DNA from: Hyphomicrobium_A sp044507625
GTDB taxonomy: Bacteria > Pseudomonadota > Alphaproteobacteria > Rhizobiales > Hyphomicrobiaceae
Length of the DNA: 64,000 bases
Direction: 5' to 3'
NCBI GenBank assembly: GCA_044507625.1
Contig: JBIQJE010000004.1
Location: forward strand, 248,001-312,000
Part shown: piece after piece, positions 1-8,970 of the stretch
How positions within the stretch are numbered: the first letter of the stretch is position 1
Layout of the letters: each line of letters starts with the position of its first letter
Notes under the pieces: generated by a model
The model's input: only the letters and a program-made list of their open reading frames with translations
The model's database searches: none
What the model was told of the DNA's origin: nothing
Translations under genes and position numbers: made by a program

Positions 1-2
1 TC

Positions 3-1583
3 TCGCTGTCGTTTCTGCCGGGCGCCAAGATCGGCGTTGTCGGCCTCAACGGCGCGGGTAAATCGACACTGCTGAAGATCATGGCGGGCGTCGTCGACGA
101 CTACCTCGGCGAAGCCAAGGCGGCGGACGGCATCAAGGTGGGCTATCTACCCCAGGAGCCGGAGCTCAATCCCGACAAGGACGTGCTCGGCAATGCCATG
201 GAGGGCGTCGGCGAAAAGAAGGCCATTCTCGACCGCTACAACGAGATCGCCGCCAACTACTCCGACGAGACCGCCGACGAGATGACGGCGTTGCAGGATC
301 AGATCGACGCCCTTGACCTGTGGGACCTCGATACGCAGGTGGAGCAGGCGCTCGACGCGCTGCGGTGTCCGCCGGGCGATGCGGACGTGACGAAGCTTTC
401 GGGCGGTGAGAAGCGCCGCGTGGCGCTCACCCGTCTGCTGCTCTCCAAGCCCGACATCCTGCTGCTCGACGAGCCGACGAACCATCTCGATGCGGAAAGC
501 GTCGCGTGGCTGGAGCGCTATCTGAAGGAGTATGCGGGCTGCGTGATCCTCGTCACCCACGACCGCTACTTCCTCGACAACATCACCGAGTGGACGCTGG
601 AGCTCGACCGCGGACAGGGCGTGCCGTGGAAGGGGAACTATTCGAGCTGGCTGGAGCAGAAGGCAAAGCGCGCCGAAAGCGAGAAGTCGGCCGAGGAGGG
701 CCGCCAGAAGCAGATCAGCCGCGAGCTGGAATGGATCCGCTCCTCGCCCAAAGCACGCCAGGCGAAGTCCAAGGCGCGTATTTCGGCTTACGAGAAGCTG
801 GTGGAGCAGGCCGGGCGCGAGGATGCCGGCAAGGCGTCGTTCTCCATCGCGCATGGTCCGCGCCTGGGCGACATGGTGGTGGAGGTCGACGGTCTCACGA
901 AGGCGTTCGGTGACCGCCTCCTGATCGACAACCTGTCGTTCAAGCTGCCGCCGGGCGGCATTGTCGGCGTCATCGGTCCCAACGGCGCCGGCAAGACGAC
1001 GCTGTTCAAGATGATCACCGGGCAGGAGAAGCCGGATAACGGCTCGATCAAGCTCGGCCCGACGGTGAAGCTGTCCTACGTCGACCAGAGCCGCGATCAT
1101 CTCGATGCAAAGAAAACCGTCTGGGAGGAAATCTCGGGCGGACTCGACATCATGAAATTCGGCGACAAGCAGGAGATGTCATCGCGCGCCTATTGCGGCT
1201 GGTTCAACTTCAAGGGCGCGGATCAGCAGAAGAAGGTGGGGCTCCTGTCGGGCGGAGAGCGCAACCGCGTGCATCTCGCCAAGATGCTGAAGGAGGGCGG
1301 CAACCTGTTGCTGCTCGACGAGCCGACGAACGACCTCGACACCGAGACGCTGGGCGCGCTCGAAGCGGCGCTGGAAGATTTCCCCGGCTGCGCCGTGGTG
1401 ATCTCGCACGACCGCTTCTTCCTCGATCGCCTTGCGACGCACATTCTCGCCTTCGAGGGCGACAGCCACGTCGAATGGTTCGAGGGCAACTTCGAAGCAT
1501 ACGAAGCGGATAAGAAGCGGCGTCTGGGCGATGCCGCCGTCGAGCCGCACCGGATCAAGTACAAGCGCTTCGAGCGCGCCTGA
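3..1583 (+). CDS. ettA: Energy-dependent translational throttle ATPase EttA (ABC-F), 5' end missing
   Basis: The reading frame is open from base 3 to the stop at 1581-1583, giving about 526 residues, so only some 30 N-terminal residues lie outside the window. Two ABC cassettes are visible: a Walker A GLNGAGKST near base 48, LSGGEKRR near 396 and LLLDEPTNHLD near 460; then GPNGAGKTT near 978, LSGGERNR near 1248 and LLLLDEPTNDLD near 1306. The arginine/lysine-rich linker between them fits the P-site tRNA-interacting motif of this family. ABC-F proteins of this type bind the ribosomal E site and gate elongation according to ATP/ADP level. There are no membrane segments, so it is not a transporter. 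The sequence is close to standard EttA throughout. Confidence 0.95.
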   Translation, partial: SLSFLPGAKIGVVGLNGAGKSTLLKIMAGVVDDYLGEAKAADGIKVGYLPQEPELNPDKDVLGNAMEGVGEKKAILDRYNEIAANYSDETADEMTALQDQIDALDLWDLDTQVEQALDALRCPPGDADVTKLSGGEKRRVALTRLLLSKPDILLLDEPTNHLDAESVAWLERYLKEYAGCVILVTHDRYFLDNITEWTLELDRGQGVPWKGNYSSWLEQKAKRAESEKSAEEGRQKQISRELEWIRSSPKARQAKSKARISAYEKLVEQAGREDAGKASFSIAHGPRLGDMVVEVDGLTKAFGDRLLIDNLSFKLPPGGIVGVIGPNGAGKTTLFKMITGQEKPDNGSIKLGPTVKLSYVDQSRDHLDAKKTVWEEISGGLDIMKFGDKQEMSSRAYCGWFNFKGADQQKKVGLLSGGERNRVHLAKMLKEGGNLLLLDEPTNDLDTETLGALEAALEDFPGCAVVISHDRFFLDRLATHILAFEGDSHVEWFEGNFEAYEADKKRRLGDAAVEPHRIKYKRFERA

Positions 1584-1606
1584 TAAAAAGGCCGCTGGAC
1601 ATTTCG

Positions 1607-1644
1607 AGCGCGGCGGGCCGGTGCGGTCCGCCGCGCTTTTCTTT
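1607..1644 (+). terminator. Rho-independent terminator of ettA
   Basis: A 10-bp stem (AGCGCGGCGG at 1607-1616 pairing with CCGCCGCGCT at 1628-1637) is followed by TTTTCTTT. It lies 24 bases after the ettA stop, between the convergent ettA and DUF937 genes. Confidence 0.8.
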
Positions 1645-1649
1645 CCGCG

Positions 1650-2705
1650 TTATGGCGTTGGCTTGGGATGCTCGGAAGCGTTGGGCATCGCCTTCACTTC
1701 CGCTTCCGTCATCGACAGCACGAGCCCGTCGGGCTTCACCTCGCTGACTTTGTCGGCAGAGACGTGATAGCGCTGGCCGCCGATGCCGAGCGTGCTCTCG
1801 GCATCCATGTAGATATCCGTCACCTTGTCCTCGGGATTGCGGATCAGCTCGGTGATCTCGCCGATCTTCTTGTTGTCGCTGCTGTAGATCGGCTTATGGG
1901 TCCAGCTTGCGAGATCTTTCTGGGGGACGACGAATGGCGCCCCGCCCATCCGCGCGGCCTGGGGGTGGGGGGCGGTCTGCGTTGCCGGTGGGGGCGGCGG
2001 CGCGGTTGCGACCCTGTCGTGGCGCGACGGGCCACTGAGGAGATACCAGCCCAGCCCGAGCAGTGCGAGGGCGGCCAAGACGGGCAGAACCCAGTTCCCC
2101 GACGATCTCTCCGCCGCGTAGGACGAGCGCGCGCGACTCGCCTGATCGGACGCAGCGGTCGTGACGTTCTCGAGAAGTCCGGTGCCGCTCAGCTGGCTCG
2201 CGAAGCCGGAGGGCAGCGCGCGCATGATGTTGTCCTTCTGCGAGGCGAGCAGTTGCGCCACGCCGCCTGCGCCGGTGCTCTGCTGTCCGAGGACGCCCAT
2301 GATGGCGGGCGTGAGGAGGCCGAGGAGGCCCTTCGCGCCGTTGTCGCCAACACCCGCATAGCGGTTGAGCGCGGTGGCGAGGGTGGACGTGGCGTTGCCG
2401 CCGAGCAGGGACGACAGCGCGCCGAGACCTTCTTCGGCAACGGTCGCCTGTTGCGGCGTGCCCATCAATCTGGCGGCGGTGGCAAGAAGCCCAGGCTCCT
2501 GCTGGTCGATCGCATTCTCCACACGGGCGGCGCCGCCCGGCTTCGAGACGGCGGACGTGAGGGCGGCGAGAATTCCCGGAATGCCGGCGCCCACGGCTTT
2601 CTGAACGGCTGCGCGGTCGATGCCGAATGACGATGCGACGCGGCCGAGCATTTCGGGCGTGATGAACTGGCTGATGAGAGAAACGAGGTTCGGCGAGCTG
2701 GGCAT
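1650..2705 (-). CDS. DUF937 / PRC-barrel membrane protein
   Basis: 351 residues. Residues 1-180 are a helical, Ala/Gly/Leu-rich DUF937 (YidB-like) region. A single transmembrane segment lies at about 205-224, followed by a proline-rich linker (235-250) and a PRC-barrel-like domain at about 262-340 with the typical IGEITELI and VTDIYMD strands. PRC barrels occur in RimM, photosynthetic reaction-centre H subunits and stress proteins; the function of this combination is unknown. The start is supported by AAGGGAG seven bases upstream. With one TM between two soluble domains, the DUF937 part is probably cytoplasmic and the PRC part periplasmic, or the reverse. The gene is monocistronic and convergent with ettA. 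Confidence 0.8.
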   Translation of the reverse strand: MPSSPNLVSLISQFITPEMLGRVASSFGIDRAAVQKAVGAGIPGILAALTSAVSKPGGAARVENAIDQQEPGLLATAARLMGTPQQATVAEEGLGALSSLLGGNATSTLATALNRYAGVGDNGAKGLLGLLTPAIMGVLGQQSTGAGGVAQLLASQKDNIMRALPSGFASQLSGTGLLENVTTAASDQASRARSSYAAERSSGNWVLPVLAALALLGLGWYLLSGPSRHDRVATAPPPPPATQTAPHPQAARMGGAPFVVPQKDLASWTHKPIYSSDNKKIGEITELIRNPEDKVTDIYMDAESTLGIGGQRYHVSADKVSEVKPDGLVLSMTEAEVKAMPNASEHPKPTP

Positions 2706-3006
2706 GAGATTCTCCCTTTGAGCAGTCCCCCCGGACCTGCGGGTGCGTGTACGTACGCGGTTTCAAGTCAGCCGGACCTCAGGATCTGCAAGCACCGGCA
2801 CTGTAATGTTTGGGCGGGATATCGCCGTGCGTTGAAGCGCTGATGTCTGCGCTAGTTAATCGTCGATGCTGTTGGCCGCGAAGATTGGCTGCAACTTTTG
2901 TTCGACTGGATATGCATTCGAGCCGGTGCAGGCGCCGGCCGCCACGGCCGAGCCCCAATCGTTTGCAACGTGCGCGCGGGATCATTGTGCGTCAGGGGGA
3001 AGAACG
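2706..3006. other. Divergent intergenic region, no gene seen
   Basis: This stretch separates the DUF937 gene (minus) from the gene at 3007 (plus). The longer plus-strand frame beginning at 2866 runs through it, but that segment has no ribosome-binding site and atypical composition, so it is treated as leader. No clear promoter motif, tRNA or repeat was recognised. Confidence 0.5.
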
Positions 3007-3729
3007 ATGGCGTGGCTCGGCAAACGGGTTGGGAACGGGGGTCCGGCCGAAACAGCGGTGCAAGGGATGTCGGCGCTGGAGGGCGGCAGGTTTGCAGCCG
3101 TGCTGTCGGCGGTGGCGCTCTTGTTTTCCGGCTATAGCCTGTGGGAGACCTCGCTCAGGGAGGCGGATGTGCGCGTGTTCGTGCCGCCCGTCATTCAATT
3201 CTCCGCGCCCTACCAGAACACGAACTTCGAGGTGATCGCGGTGCCGGTCACGCTCGCCAACGAAGGCGCGCGCACGGCAACGGTTCTTTCCATGGAGCTG
3301 GTCGCCACCGATCCGCGCACGGGCGCGGCGAAGAAATTCTACGCCGCGGACCTCGGCCGCTGGACCATGGAGCGCACGCGCGCGGGCGCTTACGAGCCGT
3401 TTGCGCCGCTTTCTCTATCGGGACGTTCGAGCCGTACCGAGCAGGTGCTGTTCTATACGCGGGGCGAGGATCAGAAGCCGAACGAGCTGATCCGCGAGAC
3501 CGGGCCCTACGGCTTTACGCTAACGCTGGACGTCGCCGAATCCGAGGCGAAGCCCTCCGTCACCTTCGAGCGCGCCCTGCTGAACTACGATGCGCGCGCT
3601 TTCAACGAAGGCACGCTGCCGCTCTACAGCGCCGACTGGCGTGCATCGAGCAACGCCCGAAGCCTCGACAAGAGCGCCGACGAGAGCGTCGACACAAACG
3701 CCAACAAGGGCGCCAACAAGGGCGAATGA
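3007..3729 (+). CDS. Membrane-anchored hypothetical protein
   Basis: 240 residues. The start was chosen at 3007 because GGGGGAAG precedes it by five bases; an in-frame start at 2866 lacks such a site. A hydrophobic segment at about residues 28-45 is the only membrane anchor. The remainder is rich in alternating beta-strand-like sequence, which suggests an extracytoplasmic beta-sandwich, and ends in a polar tail with a short repeated NKGANKGE motif. I recognise no family. It is followed after 42 bases by the convergent UdgX gene. Confidence 0.65.
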   Translation: MAWLGKRVGNGGPAETAVQGMSALEGGRFAAVLSAVALLFSGYSLWETSLREADVRVFVPPVIQFSAPYQNTNFEVIAVPVTLANEGARTATVLSMELVATDPRTGAAKKFYAADLGRWTMERTRAGAYEPFAPLSLSGRSSRTEQVLFYTRGEDQKPNELIRETGPYGFTLTLDVAESEAKPSVTFERALLNYDARAFNEGTLPLYSADWRASSNARSLDKSADESVDTNANKGANKGE

Positions 3730-3771
3730 GCTGAAGAAGGGCCACTGTCGCCATCTCGCGGGCGCGACGCT

Positions 3772-5208
3772 TCACGCCGCGCGCAGCGATGCGGCGAGCG
3801 TGCGGGCCTTCTTCAGGTCGGCAACGAAAGCGGCATAGGCCTTGCGCTTCTCGGCGGCGTCGGGAATGCGCAACAGGTATGACGGGTGCACGGTGATGAA
3901 GCCGGGGTGGCCGTCGAACTCGGCGGGCCCGCGAAAGCGTGCGATCGGCAGCGCCTTGCCCGCCAGCGCCAGGACGGCGGTCGCCCCCAGCGCGACGATG
4001 AGCTTCGGCTGGACGAGCTGCAGCTCCTTTTCCAGCCACCAGCGATAGTGCCGGACCTCGCCCATGGTGGGCTTCTGGTGCAGCCTGCGCTTGCCGCGCT
4101 GCTCGTATTTGAAGTGTTTCACCGCGTTGGTGAGGTAGGACTTGCTGCGGTCGATCCCCGCTTCCTCCATCGCCGCGTCGAGCATCTTGCCCGCCGGCCC
4201 AACGAACGGGCGTCCCTGCAGATCCTCCTGGTCGCCGGGCTGCTCGCCGACGAATGCGATCGCCGGATGGAGCGGGCCTTCGCCAAGTACGGCTTGGGTG
4301 CCGCCTTTGACGCAAGGTTCAGACGCGGAGATGAGGGCGTTGAGCTGTGAAAGCGTTTTCGGGTCCCCGCCGTTGCGGGCCGCGACCGCCTTGACGGGGT
4401 CTTTCTTGCGGGTGGGTGCGGGAGCCTTATCCATGAGGGCTTCAACGCGCGAGGCGGCATTTCGGACGAGGCCGGGGATCAATTTGGTTTCCGGCATGTT
4501 GCGCCAGTATTTTTGGGGCATCTCCCGCTGCATGGCCGCGCGGTTGAGGCGCGCAGGATTGAAGGTCGCCGCGTAATAGGTGGACCAGCCGTCTTCGATA
4601 TCGTCGCCAGCGGGGGCATCCTCCGGTCTGCCGGGACCGCCGTGGCGCAATGTATCGCCGTTCCAATGAAGTGAGCCGACCGGCGTCAGGATGGACCAGT
4701 GCAAGCCGCGAAACCGCTCGACGAAAAATGGCGCCACTTCCTCGATGATGAAATGCTCGGGCTCGAACCAGGCGACGTAGCGCTCCTCGGGGATGGCGGG
4801 CACGCGGCGAAAGCGCAGGAACGCGTGCATTTTGTGCAGATCGCGCCGAACAGACTTCTCCATCATCGCAAGACGATGCACCAGCGGATCGCTATGAACC
4901 TCGAGCAAAGCGCGCTCACCGTTATGGATGCGCCAGATCAGTGCGTAGAGAAGGGCGTAGCGCTGTGGTGCGCGATGGCAGGCGACGACGTGCACCAGCT
5001 CCGCGACCTCGCGCGGAAGGATCACAGGCGGCGCCGCGGGTCGCGGAGCCTCGGGAAGCGGGGACGCGCTGAAGAGCGTCGGGGTGTCAGCGGTATGCCA
5101 GGTCACATGTCGAGGGGAGACGCGCCCGGCGATGAGGCTGCGCACGGCGGCGCGGAAGCCATCGTGATCGGCGCCGTCACGTACCGTGGAGACCACGCTC
5201 TCCATCAC
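3772..5208 (-). CDS. udgX: DUF4130-UdgX fusion: uracil-DNA glycosylase/binding protein
   Basis: 478 residues in two parts. Residues about 85-250 match the DUF4130 'putative DNA metabolism' family; residues about 285-470 form a uracil-DNA glycosylase fold of the UdgX type. Key motifs are GEQPGDQED near 320, the loop KRRLHQ with its histidine at residue 377 (codon at 4078-4080), and HPSYLLR near 440. In UdgX of mycobacteria, the histidine of the KRRIHQ loop forms a covalent bond with the deoxyribose after uracil is released, so the enzyme traps itself on DNA. The gene overlaps the upstream radical-SAM gene by four bases (ATGA), so the two are co-transcribed and probably act together in repair. 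A LexA site precedes the pair. Confidence 0.9.
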   Translation of the reverse strand: MMESVVSTVRDGADHDGFRAAVRSLIAGRVSPRHVTWHTADTPTLFSASPLPEAPRPAAPPVILPREVAELVHVVACHRAPQRYALLYALIWRIHNGERALLEVHSDPLVHRLAMMEKSVRRDLHKMHAFLRFRRVPAIPEERYVAWFEPEHFIIEEVAPFFVERFRGLHWSILTPVGSLHWNGDTLRHGGPGRPEDAPAGDDIEDGWSTYYAATFNPARLNRAAMQREMPQKYWRNMPETKLIPGLVRNAASRVEALMDKAPAPTRKKDPVKAVAARNGGDPKTLSQLNALISASEPCVKGGTQAVLGEGPLHPAIAFVGEQPGDQEDLQGRPFVGPAGKMLDAAMEEAGIDRSKSYLTNAVKHFKYEQRGKRRLHQKPTMGEVRHYRWWLEKELQLVQPKLIVALGATAVLALAGKALPIARFRGPAEFDGHPGFITVHPSYLLRIPDAAEKRKAYAAFVADLKKARTLAASLRAA

Positions 5209-6407
5209 AATAGCGATAGCTGCTTGGGCGGCACGAGGCGGGCGCGCAGGTCGGCGCGGTCGGTCAGGCGCGCGGGATGATGATCGAGGGTGATGAGAAA
5301 GGGTGCTGCTCGCCTGAACGCGCGTGTCAGGCGGTGCACGTCATCGGCGCGCAGGCGCGTGTGCCGGCGGGCATCTACAATCCTGTCGACGGCCCGCGCC
5401 CCGAGCCCGGGAACACGCAGCAGCATTTCCCGCGCACCGGTGTTGACGCAGACCGGAAACGCGCTCCGGTGCTTCAACGCCCAGGCGAGCTTGGGGTCGA
5501 TGTCGAGATCGAGCATGCCCTGTTCGGCGCTGCCGGAAATCTCCTCGACCGAGAAGCCATAATGGCGCAACAGCCAGTCTGCCTGGTAGAGGCGGTGCTC
5601 GCGGGCAAGCGGCGGCGCCTTGGGCGGCAGCAGTGCGCTCGCGTGCTCGATGGGGCTGAATGCGGAGTAGTAGACGCGCGAGAGCCTGAAGCGCTTGTAG
5701 AGATCGGCGCTGGCCGCCAGCACGTCGGCATCCGTCGCCGCATCGGCGCCGACGATCACTTGCGTGCTCTGCCCCGCGGGCGAGAAGTGCCGCTTCTCCT
5801 CGCGCGCCTCGGCGATGCGCTCGTGCATCTGTCCCATCGCCGTGGTGATCGCTGCGCCATTCTTTTCAGGCGCCAGACGTTCCAGGCTCGCCGCCGTCGG
5901 CAATTCCAGATTGATCGACAGCCGGTCCGCCCACAGCCCGGCCTGCTCGATCAGCCATGGGCTCGCCTCCGGAATGGTCTTGAGATGGATGTAGCCGGCG
6001 AAGCCATGCTCGCGCCGCAGCTTCTTCGCCACGAGCATCAGCTGCTCCATGGTGTAGTCGGCGGAGCGGATGATGCCGGAGGAGAGGAACAGGCCCTCGA
6101 TATAGTTCCGCTTGTAGAACTCGAGGGTGAGCGTGACGACCTGATCCACCGTGAAGCGCGCCCGTTCGACATTGGAGGAGCGCCGGTTGATGCAGTACGC
6201 ACAGTCGAACAGACAGTAATTGGTGAGCAGGATCTTGAGCAGCGACACGCAGCGTCCGTCCGGCGTGTACGCATGGCAGATGCCCGCGCCGGTGGTGGAA
6301 CCGATGCCAGCCTTTCCCGCCGGCCGTTTCGGGGCACCGGAGGAGGCGCACGAAGCGTCGTATTTGGCGGCATCGGCGAGCACGCGCAGCTTTTCTAATA
6401 GTTCCAT
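5205..6407 (-). CDS. Putative DNA modification/repair radical SAM protein
   Basis: 400 residues. The radical-SAM cluster motif CX3CX2C is at C65, C69 and C72 (in NYCLFDCAYC). A helix-hairpin-helix-like region (LLRVPGLGARAVDRIV) lies near residues 325-342 and suggests DNA contact. This architecture belongs to the family annotated as putative DNA modification/repair radical SAM protein, which is regularly found beside DUF4130/UdgX proteins, as here. The substrate is not established; by analogy with spore photoproduct lyase, repair of a base lesion is plausible but inferred. It is the first gene of a two-gene operon with a four-base overlap. The start codon is 22 bases from a LexA-type operator. 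Confidence 0.88.
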   Translation of the reverse strand: MELLEKLRVLADAAKYDASCASSGAPKRPAGKAGIGSTTGAGICHAYTPDGRCVSLLKILLTNYCLFDCAYCINRRSSNVERARFTVDQVVTLTLEFYKRNYIEGLFLSSGIIRSADYTMEQLMLVAKKLRREHGFAGYIHLKTIPEASPWLIEQAGLWADRLSINLELPTAASLERLAPEKNGAAITTAMGQMHERIAEAREEKRHFSPAGQSTQVIVGADAATDADVLAASADLYKRFRLSRVYYSAFSPIEHASALLPPKAPPLAREHRLYQADWLLRHYGFSVEEISGSAEQGMLDLDIDPKLAWALKHRSAFPVCVNTGAREMLLRVPGLGARAVDRIVDARRHTRLRADDVHRLTRAFRRAAPFLITLDHHPARLTDRADLRARLVPPKQLSLL

Positions 6408-6429
6408 CTGCCTGCGTTCCGGCTTGAAT

Positions 6430-6444
6430 GTTCCCTATATGTTC
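6430..6444. promoter_or_regulatory. LexA (SOS) box, alphaproteobacterial type
   Basis: GTTCCCTATATGTTC is an exact GTTC-N7-GTTC direct repeat, the LexA operator of alphaproteobacteria (GAAC-N7-GAAC on the minus strand). It lies between the divergent radical-SAM gene (start 6407, minus) and the MFS gene (start 6512, plus), close to where the minus-strand promoter should be. It predicts DNA-damage induction of the radical-SAM/UdgX operon. Confidence 0.75.
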
Positions 6445-6511
6445 CCGGCAGATCGAGGTGTCAAGGCGCCCCACTGGCTCAGGTCTCGCGGCTCGGCTAA
6501 GAGGGCGGCCC

Positions 6512-8056
6512 ATGCTCGATAGCCCAAACATAGAAGTCTCCCGCAAGGCCACGCGCCGGGACTGGATCGGTCTCGCCGTCATCGCGATCCCGTGCCTCAT
6601 CTATTCGATGGACCTGACGGTCCTCTATCTGGCCGTGCCGGAGATCATCGCGGACCTGAAACCGAGCGCGGCGGGCCTGCTGTGGATCGTCGACATCTAC
6701 GGGTTCATGGTCGCCGGCGCGCTCGTCACGATGGGCACGCTGGGCGACCGCATCGGCCGGCGGAAGGTGCTGCTCATCGGTGCGGCGGCGTTCGCCGTCA
6801 CCTCCGTGCTCGCCGCCTATGCACCGACCGCCGAGATGCTGATCGTGGCGCGCGCGCTGCAGGGTCTCGCGGCAGCGACGCTCGCCCCATCGACACTCTC
6901 GCTGCTGCGCAACATGTTCCTCGATGCCAACGAGCGCGCGTTCGCGATCGGCATTTGGGTTGCGGGTTTTTCAGCGGGCGCAGCCATCGGTCCCGTGTTC
7001 GGCGGGCTGATCCTTGCGCACTTCTGGTGGGGTGCGGTGTTCCTGATCAATGTCCCGGTGATGGTGATGCTGCTCGTGATCGGACCGCTGGTGCTGCCGG
7101 AGTTCCGCGATCCCAATGCCGGCCGGCTGGACATCAAGAGCGCCGCGCTTTCCGTCATTTCGGTCTTGAGCATCATCTACGGCATCAAGCACTCAGCGGA
7201 GGTCGGCTGGTCATGGCCGGCGCTTGCGGCGATCATCGCCGGTCTCGCTGTCGGCTACGTCTTTTTCCGGCGGGAAGCGCGTCTCGACGATCCGCTGATC
7301 GACGTACGGCTGTTTGCGGCGCCGGCGTTCAGTGCTGCGCTCGCCACGAACATTCTCGCCCTCTTCATGATGCTGGGAACATTCCTGTTCATCACGCAGT
7401 ACCTGCAGCTCGTCCTCGGCATGAGCCCGCTCGACGCCGGTCTGTGGATGGCGCCGTCCGGCATCGTTTTCGCGCTCGGCTCCATGGCAGCGCCCTTCCT
7501 CGTGCGTCATCTGCATCCGGCGACGGTCATCGCATGCGGGCTGTTGCTTGCGGCCGCGGGCTTTGCTCTCCTCACGCAGATCGCCGGGTCTAACTCGCCG
7601 TGGCTGCTCTTCGCCGGCATGATGGCGTTCTGCACCGGCATGTCGCCCCTCGGCGCCATTACAACCGATCTCGTGATGGGCGCGGCGCCGCCGGAGCGGG
7701 CCGGGGCGGCATCCGCCATTTCGGAGACGAGCTTCGAGCTCGGAGGCGCGCTCGGCATCGCTATGCTCGGCAGCCTCTTCACCTATGTCTACGGGCGCAC
7801 CATGGACCGCGCCGACCTCAGCAGCCTCTCTCCGGAGCTGGCGAAGGTTGCGCGCGACACTCTCGGCGGTGCCGTCGAGGTGGCGCACGGACTGCCGGCG
7901 GATACCGCCGCGCCCCTGCTGGCGACGGCGCGGGCGGCGTTCGTCTATGCCTTCGAGGTGGCTTCTGGGGTGTCGACCGTCGGTGCGCTGGTCGCAGCGC
8001 CCGTTGCCCTCATCGTTCTGCGCAACGCCGCGCGTCCGCGGAGCGCGGGGCACTGA
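6512..8056 (+). CDS. MFS drug efflux transporter, DHA2/SmvA-like
   Basis: 514 residues with about 14 hydrophobic segments, as in the DHA2 (QacA/EmrB) group. It carries motif D1 (MDLTVLYLAVPEI) near residue 25, motif A (GDRIGRRK) near 75, and the proline/glycine-rich motif C region (GFSAGAAIGPVFGG) near 150. The overall sequence is closest to SmvA/QacA, which export cationic dyes and biocides using proton motive force. The start at 6512 is preceded by GAGGG; the longer frame from 6428 would run through the LexA site and is unlikely. The substrate is not known. It is divergent from the radical-SAM gene, so the LexA site could affect it too. Confidence 0.85.
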   Translation: MLDSPNIEVSRKATRRDWIGLAVIAIPCLIYSMDLTVLYLAVPEIIADLKPSAAGLLWIVDIYGFMVAGALVTMGTLGDRIGRRKVLLIGAAAFAVTSVLAAYAPTAEMLIVARALQGLAAATLAPSTLSLLRNMFLDANERAFAIGIWVAGFSAGAAIGPVFGGLILAHFWWGAVFLINVPVMVMLLVIGPLVLPEFRDPNAGRLDIKSAALSVISVLSIIYGIKHSAEVGWSWPALAAIIAGLAVGYVFFRREARLDDPLIDVRLFAAPAFSAALATNILALFMMLGTFLFITQYLQLVLGMSPLDAGLWMAPSGIVFALGSMAAPFLVRHLHPATVIACGLLLAAAGFALLTQIAGSNSPWLLFAGMMAFCTGMSPLGAITTDLVMGAAPPERAGAASAISETSFELGGALGIAMLGSLFTYVYGRTMDRADLSSLSPELAKVARDTLGGAVEVAHGLPADTAAPLLATARAAFVYAFEVASGVSTVGALVAAPVALIVLRNAARPRSAGH

Positions 8057-8083
8057 TCCGGCTGCGGGTAGGCTACGCGGAGA

Positions 8084-8962
8084 TTACTTCGCTGCGCGGC
8101 TCGAGGCATAGGCGCGGCTGATCTCCGCTCCGAGCAGCACAATGAGCGCGCTGAAATAAACCCACAGCAGCAGGATCACGATGGAGGCGGCGGCTCCGTA
8201 GGTCGATTGCAGGCCCTGCCGGCCCACGTACCAGGCGATGGCGAGCTTGCCGATCTCGAACATCACCGCCGCCGAGACGGCGCCCGGCCAGACGTCCGAC
8301 CAGCGTACCTCCGCATCGGGAAACCATTTGTAGAGCATCGCGAACAGCGCCGAGAGCACGAGCACGGAGGCCACCGTGTTGGTCCATTCCAAGACGTGTG
8401 TGCCGGTGCCGGCCGGTCCGGCCCAGGTGGACAGGGCGGACAGCGTCGTGCTCAGGACGAGCGATGCCATGAGCAGGAAGCCGAGCGCCAGCACGCCCAG
8501 CAGCGACATGAAATAGGTGCGCACGTACGAGATGACGGTTGCGCTCGAAGTCTCGGCGGGCGGCACGTCCCAGACGGTATTCAGGGCCTCCTTGAGCTGT
8601 ACGACGACGGTGAGCGCCGTCGCGATGAGGAGGCCGAAGCCGAGCAGCGCCGTCACGCTGTTCGCCTCGCGTGAGGCGGCGCTCCGGAGCATGGCCTCGA
8701 CGACCTGCGCGCCTTCCGCGCCGAGCAGATTGCGCACCTCGCCGGTCAGCGTTCCGCGTACGGCATCCTCGCCGAAGGCAAATCCCGCGATCGAAATGAC
8801 GATGAGGAGCAGGGGTCCGAGCGAGAACACGGAATAGTAGGCGAGGGCGGCGCCGACCGTGGTGCTGCGGTGGCGCGACCAGTTGGAAAGGGCGTTCTTG
8901 AGGATGTCCCACATCGGCGAATCGCTCGCGGTTGCCTTTAGCAACCGATAGGCCGCATCCAT
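8084..8962 (-). CDS. YihY/BrkB family inner-membrane protein
   Basis: 292 residues with six hydrophobic segments and the family's N-terminal pattern (AALAYYSVFSLGPLLLI near residue 40). The start at 8962 has GCGGGAA just upstream; a longer frame to 9067 would overlap the ligase gene. YihY/BrkB proteins are sometimes annotated as RNase BN, which is now considered wrong; their function is unknown, with a transport role suspected. The start lies eight bases after the stop of the DNA ligase gene, so it is probably the third gene of the exonuclease-ligase operon. The tie to DNA repair is by position only. Confidence 0.85.
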   Translation of the reverse strand: MDAAYRLLKATASDSPMWDILKNALSNWSRHRSTTVGAALAYYSVFSLGPLLLIVISIAGFAFGEDAVRGTLTGEVRNLLGAEGAQVVEAMLRSAASREANSVTALLGFGLLIATALTVVVQLKEALNTVWDVPPAETSSATVISYVRTYFMSLLGVLALGFLLMASLVLSTTLSALSTWAGPAGTGTHVLEWTNTVASVLVLSALFAMLYKWFPDAEVRWSDVWPGAVSAAVMFEIGKLAIAWYVGRQGLQSTYGAAASIVILLLWVYFSALIVLLGAEISRAYASSRAAK

Positions 8963-8970
8963 TGTTCCCG

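Noticed and set aside
6428..6511. Upstream extension of the MFS transporter to an ATG at 6428
   Set aside because: It would start inside the LexA site and adds a non-conserved basic stretch; the ATG at 6512 has a ribosome-binding site and fits the family start.
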